From Halopseudomonas pelagia CL-AP6 (GTDB lineage: Bacteria; Pseudomonadota; Gammaproteobacteria; Pseudomonadales; Pseudomonadaceae): 64,000 nucleotides of DNA. Where the stretch lies: the NCBI RefSeq assembly GCF_000410875.1, contig NZ_AROI01000008.1, positions 1 through 64,000 of the forward strand, written 5' to 3'. This document shows, in pieces, positions 34,706 to 42,368 of this stretch. Both the position numbers and the translations under genes were made by a program. Position 1 is the stretch's first letter; the number at the start of each line of letters is the position of its first letter. The notes under the pieces were generated by a model. That model saw only the letters and a program-made list of their open reading frames with translations. It was not told the DNA's origin and did not search any database.

Positions 34706-34720
34706 TGTTATAATATAACA
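34706..34720. promoter_or_regulatory. Zur box between folE2 and zur
   Basis: TGTTATAATATAACA is a perfect palindrome with the Zur core spacing, in the ~120-bp divergent region. One dimer site here could control both the folE2 operon and zur itself. Confidence 0.88.
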
Positions 34721-34746
34721 TACTATACGGCCTACAAGGGAACCTC

Positions 34747-35235
34747 ATGAAGCTCCGGTCAGCGACTACGCATAGGGAAACCGAAAACACGCACGCACCC
34801 ACCCAAAGAAAGACCAGGCGCGGCGCGGCAGTTTCCTTGACCGCAACCCGACAGCTCGTCTTCGAGCTGCTTCACAAGTACCCAAGTGGCGCCAAAGCTT
34901 ATGACCTTCTTAACGATCTCAGAGCATTGAAGCCAAATGCATCACCACCCACCGTCTACAGGGCCTTGGACTTCCTCGTTGCAAATGGCTTGGCACGGAA
35001 AATCCACTGCATTAGCATGTTCATCGTTTGCCACAATGATGAGGGCAAACAATCTATTCCGAAGCTATTGCTGGTCTGCCCTCACTGCGCAGGCATGAGG
35101 GCGATTGAAGACAATCAAGTGCTTGCACCCTTGATCAATGCACTTATTGCACAGGGCTATCGGCCAGACCACCAAGGACTGGAAATTGGAGCGGTCTGCC
35201 CATCTTGCGATAAGAGTCTCTTCTCTGCCCGCTAG
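34747..35235 (+). CDS. zur: Zinc uptake regulator Zur (Fur family)
   Basis: 162 residues. N-terminal winged helix with KPNASPPTVYRALDFLVANG, and C-terminal zinc-binding cysteine pairs in CPHCAG and CPSCDK, which hold the structural zinc in Zur/Fur proteins. Zur binds DNA in the zinc-loaded form and represses uptake and paralogue genes. It is divergent from folE2 with a perfect box between them, so autoregulation is likely. The N-terminus carries ~25 extra basic residues (KLRSATTHRETENTH...) compared with typical Zur. Confidence 0.92.
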   Translation: MKLRSATTHRETENTHAPTQRKTRRGAAVSLTATRQLVFELLHKYPSGAKAYDLLNDLRALKPNASPPTVYRALDFLVANGLARKIHCISMFIVCHNDEGKQSIPKLLLVCPHCAGMRAIEDNQVLAPLINALIAQGYRPDHQGLEIGAVCPSCDKSLFSAR

Positions 35236-35304
35236 AGAAGAGGGCTTGACAGACGACCGGGACGCTCTGCTGGTACTTACCAAGATAAAGACAATGGAGT
35301 TCAC

Positions 35305-35691
35305 ATGCATTTTTCCACACAGTTGTTAGCCTTTGTTGCCGCAGCGCTACACGTGCTGATTTTCTGCATGGAAAGCCTGTGGTTCATGAAGCCTCAGGTA
35401 CATAAGCGTTTCGGCGCGGCTACACCTGCAGATGCTGAAGCAAGACGTCTGTTTGCATTTAACCAGGGCTTCTACAACCTGTTTCTGGCGCTGGGCATTG
35501 TTTTTGGCCTGGTGCTGCTTTACTGGCCCAGCAGTCTGGTCGTTGGCCAGACGCTAGTGCTGTTCTGTTGCGCCTGCATGCTCGGCGCAGCGGTGGTGCT
35601 GTTCATTTCAGGCGGCCTTCGGATGCTGCGGGCAGCGGTTATGCAGGGCGTGTTTCCTTTACTGGCCTTGATCACCTGGTTGGGGTTTTAG
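35305..35691 (+). CDS. DUF1304 small membrane protein
   Basis: 128 residues with four hydrophobic segments. Matches the DUF1304 pattern: HVLIFCMESLWF near the start and RLFAFNQGFYNLFLALGIVFGL in the middle. Function unknown in the family. It follows zur by 70 bp on the same strand and could be co-transcribed. Confidence 0.85.
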   Translation: MHFSTQLLAFVAAALHVLIFCMESLWFMKPQVHKRFGAATPADAEARRLFAFNQGFYNLFLALGIVFGLVLLYWPSSLVVGQTLVLFCCACMLGAAVVLFISGGLRMLRAAVMQGVFPLLALITWLGF

Positions 35692-35694
35692 TCG

Positions 35695-36258
35695 TCAGCA
35701 GGCTGCATCAGAACGCCGAATAGGCGATTTACACGTATATGAATCCTCGGCAGTTACGCTAACGCTCCCATCTTCGATGTACAGATCGCCTTCACCGAAT
35801 GCCGAGTCGGATTTCGCTTCCAGCACGCCGCCCTGTACAAGGGTGCCACCGGAATAGCTGTTATCACCTTCCAGCGTTAGCTGACCGCTACCCGTTTTGG
35901 TCAGCCGACCTTCTCCGCTAATGTCGTTTCTCCACCAGTCCCGCACATGGAAGCCACCTTCGCTGGCATCCATGTCAACGCTAACGTCGCCCAGGAAAGC
36001 GGCGTAACCGTCTGCAGCGGTTACCAGATCCAGACGCCCCCAGCCATTGGTGGCGTCCAGAAGTGGATATCCCGAATCGATCGAGGTGGTGTACAGCACC
36101 GCGCGCGGAGAGAGGACCTCCGGCGCGGCCATGGCAAACTCACCGCCCATGCCGGCAGGTTTGGCTGGTTTCTCGATAACCGCTGGCGTTTCAGCTGAAT
36201 CATCCCGCCCTGAGTCACTTTTGCTAAAAAGCTGCAGCCTATGCATGCTGCAATCCAC
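35695..36258 (-). pseudogene. Fragment of a PAP2 phosphatase-autotransporter
   Basis: 187 codons. The central part matches the linker and first passenger repeat of Pseudomonas phosphatase/autotransporter fusions: GYPLLDATNGWGRLDL, AADGYAAFLGDVSVDM, WWRNDISGEGRLTKTGSG and NSYSGGTLVQGG (autotransporter-associated beta-strand repeat). The N-terminal phosphatase domain and the C-terminal barrel are both absent, and the last residues (SYTCKSPIRRSDAAC) look random. It is an internal gene fragment left by deletion. Confidence 0.75.
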
Positions 36259-36512
36259 CTGGGAAGGGAGACTATAGAGGGTGTCTATTACGAGCCCATT
36301 TCAAACGAGATTATTTCTCATGAAGGCCCGTCAAGGCTCTAGAATGGCGTGCACGGGCAATAGTGCTGGGGAAATAAAGATCCGCGAGTGATACCCGGCA
36401 GGCCAACGATAGCCTGTGCAAAAGCGCGCCAACCGCTTTCCCCCACCCCTGATGAGACCTGTATTCAGGATCTGGCGGGCATTTCCTAATCCTGCCTACC
36501 CCTGCCTATCCG
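36259..36512. other. Non-coding stretch before the ribbon-helix-helix gene
   Basis: About 250 bp with no gene I can support; it holds CCTGCCTACC/CCTGCCTATCC tandem repeats near 36491-36511. The promoter of the next gene starts at 36513. Confidence 0.4.
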
Positions 36513-36541
36513 GTGACAGCCAAGGGTAAGATGATTATAAT
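36513..36541 (+). promoter_or_regulatory. Sigma-70 promoter of the ribbon-helix-helix gene
   Basis: GTGACA (36513-36518), 17-bp spacer and consensus TATAAT (36536-36541). ATTAACATATG at 36545-36555, right at the expected transcription start, recurs inside the palindrome at 36828. Confidence 0.7.
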
Positions 36542-36579
36542 TTGATTAACATATGGCAACTTAAGCGAACGGAGAAATC

Positions 36580-36768
36580 ATGGAAAACAAAACGGCGCGT
36601 CTGACGGTGCTTATTGATCCCACAAAAAAGAAAGCTTTCGAGGAGCTTTGCTCTGCTCAAGACCTAACTCCATCGCAAGTGGTACGCCAGTTGATTAGGG
36701 CCTATCTGGAAACCCACGGCGCCACCTACGCGACCAAGAGCAAGCTGACCTCAAGCTCAAAGCCCTAA
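36580..36768 (+). CDS. Ribbon-helix-helix (CopG-like) DNA-binding protein
   Basis: 62 residues. The pattern ARLTVLIDPTKKKAFEELCS then LTPSQVVRQLIRAYLE is a ribbon-helix-helix: a beta strand followed by two helices. Such proteins act as dimers, often as antitoxins, plasmid-copy regulators or autorepressors. No toxin gene follows in the usual place; the next ORF is 190 bp away. Good ribosome site (CGGAGAA). The shared motif upstream and downstream suggests autoregulation. Confidence 0.8.
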   Translation: MENKTARLTVLIDPTKKKAFEELCSAQDLTPSQVVRQLIRAYLETHGATYATKSKLTSSSKP

Positions 36769-36818
36769 GTTCGTTGCTTAGCGTATCGTCAGCAGCGTCC
36801 ATTCGCCCAGCCATCAAT

Positions 36819-36855
36819 GTGCTTTTCATTAACATATGATGTTAATATGAAGCAC
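36819..36855. promoter_or_regulatory. AT-rich interrupted palindrome
   Basis: Arms of 17 bp read GTGCTT...ATTAACAT and their near complement. The core ATTAACAT-ATG-ATGTTAAT is perfect. There is no T tract, so a protein-binding site is more likely than a terminator. The core half-site also occurs at the promoter of the ribbon-helix-helix gene. Confidence 0.55.
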
Positions 36856-36959
36856 TTTGACGATGGACTGTAAGCACAGTAGCTCCAGCAAGATGGCTGG
36901 GTCAGAAGCGACCAGGCTGCGCAACAAGTCAGCTCGAACCCTAGAGTGCGGTGATTGTA

Positions 36960-37190
36960 ATGAAGCGTGAAGACGTAAAAACCCGGCATGCCGAAGGCGT
37001 GGTTTTCGATACCCATGTGATCGCAAACCCGACCAATGTCAGAGAATGGATCGTATTTTTCAAAAAAGGCGCAGGAAAGAGTTTCTTTCTGGTTGATGAG
37101 AACGAAGTTATTGAATCTTTTGTATACCTGGACGAGTTGGTTGAAGAGCTGAAAGGCTTGGGCATCAAAAGCGCGGAAATCCACTGCTAA
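36960..37190 (+). CDS. Small conserved-looking protein of unknown function
   Basis: 76 residues from the ATG at 36960; GTG at 36951 is an alternative. Begins MKREDVKTRHAEGVVFDTHV and has an alternating pattern (EWIVFFKKGAGKSFFLVDEN) followed by an acidic helix (YLDELVEELKGLGIKSAEIHC). It looks like a compact alpha/beta protein. Codon use is normal and the composition is protein-like, so I regard it as real. I do not recognise a family. Confidence 0.7.
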   Translation: MKREDVKTRHAEGVVFDTHVIANPTNVREWIVFFKKGAGKSFFLVDENEVIESFVYLDELVEELKGLGIKSAEIHC

Positions 37191-37339
37191 AGCACCTGTC
37201 CAGCTATTGCAAAGATCTGCGCGCTGGTCGCTGCGGCAGCCGACGAGTGCATTCTCGCTGCGACAAACGCCCTATAGGCTCGGAAATGCTCAGGCCGCTG
37301 ATTCCAGTCTGCGTTGTATCAATGGGTCGAGTAGTCTTA

Positions 37340-38116
37340 ATGCCAATTAAATACGCTAGACGCCTCGCGGGGCGAAAGCGCACTACCGACGCAAACCGGC
37401 ACCTTGGCTTTGTCTTGGCCTTTGTGGCCGGAGCCACCAACGCCGGTGGCTTCCTGGCTGTGCAGCAATACACCTCGCATATGACGGGCATTGTCTCCTC
37501 AATGGCGGACAACATCGTCCTGGGTGCCTATGAACTGGTATTGAGTGGTGCTGGCGGCTTGCTGTGCTTTCTGATGGGCGCGGCCTGCTCTGCGATAATG
37601 GTCAACTATTCGCGGCGCCACCGGATGCACAGCGTATTTGCGCTGCCATTGCTGCTTGAAGCCGGTCTCTTGCTCTGCTTTGGCTTGCTTGGTGCTCGGC
37701 TCTCCACCGTGAGCGGCTTGTTCGTGCCTGTAACCGTCATGCTGCTGTGTTTCATTATGGGCCTGCAAAATGCGCTTATTACCAAGATTTCCAACGCCGA
37801 GATCAGGACGACGCACATTACCGGCATCATCACGGACATAGGTATCGAGCTAGGTAAGCTTGCCTATTGGAATACCGGAACGTCTTCAATCCGGCCAAAG
37901 GTATCGGCCAACCGGTTTCGACTCAAAATGCTCACGCTGTTAGCGATGTGTTTCTTCCTGGGTGGGGTAATGGGAGCGTTTGGATTCAAGCATGTCGGCT
38001 ATATTGCAACGGTTCCGCTGGCACTTGCGTTAGTCACACTCGCGATGGTTCCCGCTGTAGATGACGTGCGGTTCCTGATACGCCGATCAGCGAGAAGAGT
38101 GAAAGCGAAATTATAG
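37340..38116 (+). CDS. YoaK/DUF1275 family membrane protein
   Basis: 258 residues from the ATG at 37340; the frame is open from 37247 but the earlier part is not family-like. Six hydrophobic segments and the DUF1275 opening FVLAFVAGATNAGGFLAVQQ, followed by YTSHMTGIVSSMADN and LQNALITKISNAEIRTTHITG. Function unknown; some relatives are annotated as possible transporters. Confidence 0.85.
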   Translation: MPIKYARRLAGRKRTTDANRHLGFVLAFVAGATNAGGFLAVQQYTSHMTGIVSSMADNIVLGAYELVLSGAGGLLCFLMGAACSAIMVNYSRRHRMHSVFALPLLLEAGLLLCFGLLGARLSTVSGLFVPVTVMLLCFIMGLQNALITKISNAEIRTTHITGIITDIGIELGKLAYWNTGTSSIRPKVSANRFRLKMLTLLAMCFFLGGVMGAFGFKHVGYIATVPLALALVTLAMVPAVDDVRFLIRRSARRVKAKL

Positions 38117-38250
38117 CGACAACGCGGCAGATTTATTTTCCTGCCCAGGTCTAAAACAATTAATTAGAGCTCCTCTTCGCATTAGCAACAGGCAGGACCT
38201 GAGCCTCTGCCCCTGAACCCTCGACCCTTACACCCGCAGCTCTCCCATGG

Positions 38251-38269
38251 CCAGGCAGAAAGTGCCTGG
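38251..38269. repeat. Small hairpin downstream of the receiver gene
   Basis: CCAGGCA and TGCCTGG pair around GAAAG, between the convergent ends of the YoaK-type gene and the receiver gene. No T tract. Confidence 0.35.
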
Positions 38270-38307
38270 GGCGCCCAGCCGGTTTTTAGATAGGCGCTGA
38301 CAGACCT

Positions 38308-38673
38308 TCAGGCAGCCAAGAGTTTGTGTATGGCACCAATAATCCCCGGCCCGTTGAACGGCTTCACGATCCAGCCTTTGACCCCGGCCGCCTTGCCTCG
38401 CTCTTTCATCTTCGGACAACTTTCTGTGGTCAGCATGATGATCGGGACGTTGCAACGCAGCTCGCTGCGCGACTTTTCCGCCATGGTCAGGCCATCCATG
38501 TGGGGCATATTTACATCACAAATTACCAGCTTGATATTGGCGTAGCGCTGCAGTTGTTGCAGGCCTTCGCGTCCATCGTTGGCGGTAATAACGGTCAGGT
38601 TATTTTGCCGCAGAAAGGCGGCAACGGCGTCGCGTACAGTGGCGGAATCGTCAACTACGAGTATGGCAGACAT
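38308..38673 (-). CDS. CheY-like single-domain response regulator
   Basis: 121 residues, receiver domain only. Acidic pocket in VVDDSATVRD (about 6-15), phosphoacceptor Asp in VICDVNMPHMDG (about residue 53), Thr in IIMLTTES and Lys in WIVKPFNGPG. No output domain, so it works by protein-protein contact. Immediately downstream of a CheX-like gene and opposite a CheA-like kinase, which is the likely phosphodonor. May act on flagella, pili or another enzyme. Confidence 0.93.
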   Translation of the reverse strand: MSAILVVDDSATVRDAVAAFLRQNNLTVITANDGREGLQQLQRYANIKLVICDVNMPHMDGLTMAEKSRSELRCNVPIIMLTTESCPKMKERGKAAGVKGWIVKPFNGPGIIGAIHKLLAA

Positions 38674-38697
38674 GGTTATTCCTCTGTGGTGTGGGGT

Positions 38698-39234
38698 TTA
38701 AAACAGTTCCAGTTCGCCAGTGCTTTCCACGTCATCAACGCTTTGAGCCACCAGTTGCAGATTGAAATCATGGGGTAGCAACAGCCAGCCGGTAACCCCC
38801 AGGCCACGGCTGTCATGGCAGCCGGCGACCAGCGGTAGCCGGCAATTGTCCAATAGCATGGGCAGGCACTTGACCGACAAGGCGTGAGGGGTAGACATGC
38901 CGAGGTTGGGCAGGTGTTGTCCCAACTGGCGCTTGAGGCTGCCGCAAAAGGTATTACCCATTTCCAGCAAGTGATCGTCGCTTACTTCGCAAGTAGCCCG
39001 AGAGCTGTCGGTAATGACCAGCACCAGGCTGTGAAACTGGTAACTGCTTAAACTCAACAGGGTCAGGTAGACATCGCTGTCTGCAGCACCGCGCGGCCAC
39101 TCATGTGCGGGCAACACCTGTGCGCGATGCAGGCTGGTAGTGCTGTCGTCCAGGCCGCGGCAGAGCATAACGTCGAGTTGCTCCCGGGTCGTAGCATCCA
39201 GATGGCTGGTATCAGGCTGCGCGGGCATGAGCAT
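38698..39234 (-). CDS. CheX-like chemotaxis protein (putative CheY-P phosphatase)
   Basis: 178 residues. The stretch [20 protein letters not shown] followed by [12 protein letters not shown] resembles the CheX core (helix with the E..N pair, then P-x-L-x-x-S-x-P). CheX proteins dephosphorylate CheY-P using that acidic/amide pair. It overlaps the MCP gene by 23 bp at its start and precedes the receiver gene by 25 bp, so all three are one operon. Confidence 0.72.
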   Translation of the reverse strand: MLMPAQPDTSHLDATTREQLDVMLCRGLDDSTTSLHRAQVLPAHEWPRGAADSDVYLTLLSLSSYQFHSLVLVITDSSRATCEVSDDHLLEMGNTFCGSLKRQLGQHLPNLGMSTPHALSVKCLPMLLDNCRLPLVAGCHDSRGLGVTGWLLLPHDFNLQLVAQSVDDVESTGELELF

Positions 39235-39997
39235 GCTGCGCCTCCAGTTCTCGAGTGGCTTGATCCAGGGATTGGCACTGCAGCCGCAAGTCCTGAATGG
39301 CGGTATGGATCATCCGGCTGGATGCCTGAATATCCTGAAAAGTGGTGGTCGTCACGGCCGCGCTCTGTAACAAGCGCTCGGCATAGCCGTTATTTAGCGT
39401 CTCCGAGCGATTGGCCAGATTGCGTACTTCTTCGGCAACAATGGCAAAGCCGCGGCCATGCTCACCAGCCCGGGCAGCCTCGATACTCGCATTCAGCGCC
39501 AGCAGGATGGTTTGCTTGGTGATGGCGGCAAAGGCCTGGCTCTCCCGCTGCATTGCCTGGTTGTGCTGCATCATTACATCCAGGTTGGCGTTCCAGCGTT
39601 CGAAGGTGTGAACAATCTGGCCTAACTCATCGATTTCGCTACTGAGTTGCTGCCAGCGCCGGTTCAGCGTCTGTATCTGCTGCATGCCCTGCTGCAAAGT
39701 GCTAACCCGGTGTTCAGCCTGATGGTCATTGGCATGACGGTCATCTTGAAGCCGGCTGCGCTCCTGCTGCCAGTGTCGCTGTTGTTGATCCAGGTCCTGC
39801 TGCAAAGCATGCAGAGCTGCCTGTAAGCTGGTTTGTTGTTTCTCATTGCTGAGGCAGCGTTGCTGCATGTCCTGTTCAGCGCGGGCAACCTGGATGAGCT
39901 GGTCTTGCTGAATTTTTATCGTCAGCTGTTGCTGGTACAGGCGCCAAACAGCCCAGCCGAGCAGGCAGCCCAAGATGAGGGAAAGAACAATAAGCAC
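39212..39997 (-). CDS. Very short methyl-accepting chemotaxis-like protein
   Basis: 261 residues. One membrane anchor at the N-terminus ([18 protein letters not shown]), then ~110 residues of coiled coil rich in Gln, then a shortened MCP hairpin with the conserved tip [20 protein letters not shown] and [12 protein letters not shown]. There is no periplasmic sensor, no HAMP and only a short signalling domain. The usual tip residues for CheW/CheA contact are kept although the cluster has no cheW. It may sense through the membrane or through a partner. Confidence 0.85.
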   Translation of the reverse strand: MLIVLSLILGCLLGWAVWRLYQQQLTIKIQQDQLIQVARAEQDMQQRCLSNEKQQTSLQAALHALQQDLDQQQRHWQQERSRLQDDRHANDHQAEHRVSTLQQGMQQIQTLNRRWQQLSSEIDELGQIVHTFERWNANLDVMMQHNQAMQRESQAFAAITKQTILLALNASIEAARAGEHGRGFAIVAEEVRNLANRSETLNNGYAERLLQSAAVTTTTFQDIQASSRMIHTAIQDLRLQCQSLDQATRELEAQHAHARAA

Positions 39998-40163
39998 AGC
40001 AGCCTCCTAGATAGAATGCGTCTAGGGCGGGATGCTAGCCTGGCATGATGTCGTTTTGATGACGCCATAATATTATCGTAGTGTCATCAGACAGCAACAG
40101 CAGGCCTCTAGAGTGCAGGCACGTTCACGTCATTATCCCTTCATTAACACGAGAGCTGCTGTC

Positions 40164-42185
40164 ATGCCTGTTCAAGCTACTTCTGCGGCCGACAAGGCCG
40201 CTAAAACGTCCTCCCCAGACCGGCGTTTTCACGACCCCCAGGCCTTGCTGAAGAGCCTTCAGGGCCAGGGCAATCCGAGTATTGTGCGTGGGCTCGAGGT
40301 TATTCGTCCGATCCTGGTCAGTACCGATATGCTGCAGGTGCTGGAGGTGTTCCGTGACTACCAGCAGGAGCATTTCTTCCCAGTGCTGGATGCGCAAGCG
40401 CAGCCACTCGGCCTGGTCTGCGAGCGTAGCCTCAAGGGTTACGTCTATTCGCGCTTCGGCCTGGCCCTGCTGGCCAATCGCGGCCAGCCCAAACTGCTCG
40501 AGCATTTCCTCTCGGCTTGCCCTACTGCCGAGCTGGATGCCAGTACCGAACAGGTACTTAAGCGGGTGCATGCGCAGCCGGATGCCGAAGGGGTGGTTAT
40601 CACCTGGCAAGGTGTTTACGTCGGGTTTCTACGTGCCCGCGCCCTGGTTGAATTGGCGCATGAGCAGCAACTGGCAATCGTACATGAGCACACGGCAACG
40701 CTGGACGCCAGGAACCGTGAAATTCAGGCGGTGTTACAAAACATGCGGCAGGGGATTTGTATTATCCAGCCGGACCTGACCCTGCATCAGGATTACTCGG
40801 CGCACCTGACCAGCATCCTGGCCCAGGATAACCTGGCCGGGCAGTCAATCGTGGAGTTACTACTTGAGCGCAGTATGCTGGGGGCTGATCAGCAGCAGCA
40901 AGCTGCTGCTGCGCTAATGGCGGTGCTCGAGCAGGACGTGCTGCTGTATGAGTGCAATGCTCACTACCTACCAACCGAACTCAGGGTTGATTTACGCGGT
41001 GGCAGCAAGTTGCTAGAACTGCACTGGCAGCCTTTGCTGGATGCTGATGACTGCGTCGAACGCCTGATGCTGGTGGTTCGCGACATCACACAGATGCGTG
41101 CTCTGCAGGCTCAGGCCGACGAGCAGCAGCGCGAACTGCAACTTCTGGAAGAGATTCTTGCCGTCGCGCCAGCCCGGTTTTCCGCTTTTTTGCAGCAATC
41201 CAGCCAGAGCATCGACGCTCTGCTGCAAGCAGTGCAGGACTGGCAGCCCGAGAGTCATCAGCCGGAATGGCTGGCGGCCTACCGTGACTTGCATACGATC
41301 AAAGGCAACGCTCGCACCCTCGGTCTATTCGCTGTTACCGACAGCCTGCATGCGGCAGAGCAGGCAGTGCAAGGACGCAACAGTCAGCAGCTGCAAGTTG
41401 AACTGGAACAGGTAGTGCAGGACCTGGAACGTTACCGCCGGGTGCATGCAGAACGTTTGTCCGGCTATGCCGATGCCGTTGTGAATCAGGGCAGGCACAT
41501 CGATGACCTACTCTGGGATCAGTTGCAATTACTGGCAGCGCAACAGCAAAGCCCGGTGTTGAGTGAGTTGCTCAAACAAGTGGGCGTACCACTGATGCAG
41601 GATTGGTTGCAGGACATTACCGCAGATTTGCCGCGTCTGGCGAATGAGCTGGACAAGCCAACCCCGAGCATCAGCTTTTCCGGACAACTGGATTGCACTC
41701 GCTTGCAAGCGACTTGCCTGCCGGCTTTGGCGGGCGCCTTGACGCATATCCTGCGCAACAGTCTGGCCCATGGCATCGAGTCCGGCGAACAGCGGCTGAG
41801 GTCTGGCAAGGCGGCGGCTGGCCACCTGCAATGGCATGGTGAGCTGCAGGATAACAACTTTGTCCTGTCGCTGGCAGATGATGGCTGCGGCCTGAACCTG
41901 GCCCGGTTAGCCATCAAGGCGCAAGAGGCCGGAATCAAAGGTGAGCAGGACCAGTGGCCGGCACAGGAGCTGGCTGAGCTGATTTTCCATCCCGGGCTCA
42001 GCACTGCAGATAGTGTCAGTATGACGTCTGGCCGCGGTGTCGGCATGGATGCCGTGCGCGCCAGCCTGGAGGCACTGGGTGGCAGAATCACCCTGGAGTT
42101 GCTGAGCGATCAGGCCGCTGATGCTGACTACTGTCCCTTCAGGCTGCACTTGCACCTGCCCCAGGGGTTGTTGCTGACGGCCTGA
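40164..42185 (+). CDS. CBS-PAS-Hpt-HATPase hybrid kinase (CheA-like, no CheW domain)
   Basis: 673 residues from the ATG at 40164. About 25-190: a CBS-pair-like region (VSTDMLQVLEVF...FFPVLDAQAQPLG). About 200-330: a PAS-like region (VLQNMRQGICIIQPDLTLHQ). About 350-440: Hpt domain with the phospho-histidine in DLHTIKGNARTLG. The C-terminus is a CheA-type ATPase with N-box HILRNSLAHGIE, G1 DDGCGLN and G2 GRGVGMDAV. There is no P2 domain and no CheW-like P5, so coupling to an MCP would differ from CheA. Divergent from the MCP/CheX/CheY operon; likely phosphorylates that receiver. Confidence 0.85.
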   Translation: MPVQATSAADKAAKTSSPDRRFHDPQALLKSLQGQGNPSIVRGLEVIRPILVSTDMLQVLEVFRDYQQEHFFPVLDAQAQPLGLVCERSLKGYVYSRFGLALLANRGQPKLLEHFLSACPTAELDASTEQVLKRVHAQPDAEGVVITWQGVYVGFLRARALVELAHEQQLAIVHEHTATLDARNREIQAVLQNMRQGICIIQPDLTLHQDYSAHLTSILAQDNLAGQSIVELLLERSMLGADQQQQAAAALMAVLEQDVLLYECNAHYLPTELRVDLRGGSKLLELHWQPLLDADDCVERLMLVVRDITQMRALQAQADEQQRELQLLEEILAVAPARFSAFLQQSSQSIDALLQAVQDWQPESHQPEWLAAYRDLHTIKGNARTLGLFAVTDSLHAAEQAVQGRNSQQLQVELEQVVQDLERYRRVHAERLSGYADAVVNQGRHIDDLLWDQLQLLAAQQQSPVLSELLKQVGVPLMQDWLQDITADLPRLANELDKPTPSISFSGQLDCTRLQATCLPALAGALTHILRNSLAHGIESGEQRLRSGKAAAGHLQWHGELQDNNFVLSLADDGCGLNLARLAIKAQEAGIKGEQDQWPAQELAELIFHPGLSTADSVSMTSGRGVGMDAVRASLEALGGRITLELLSDQAADADYCPFRLHLHLPQGLLLTA

Positions 42186-42368
42186 TATTGATTACTGGCT
42201 TTCTGAAGATACTGCCGCCGCCTTTGATCCAGAACGTGAATCCAGGTTGTTCTGATCGGTTTGGTGTGCGGTGGTTGGCCTGTTAAATCAGCGCTCAAGC
42301 AGATTACTCTGTCAATACGGTCCTGACCAGTAGAAGCTAACATGCCAGCTCTAGGGTACGCCTTCCGT

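Noticed and set aside
36819..36855. Palindrome as a rho-independent terminator
   Set aside because: AT-rich stem and no T tract; an operator reading is better supported.
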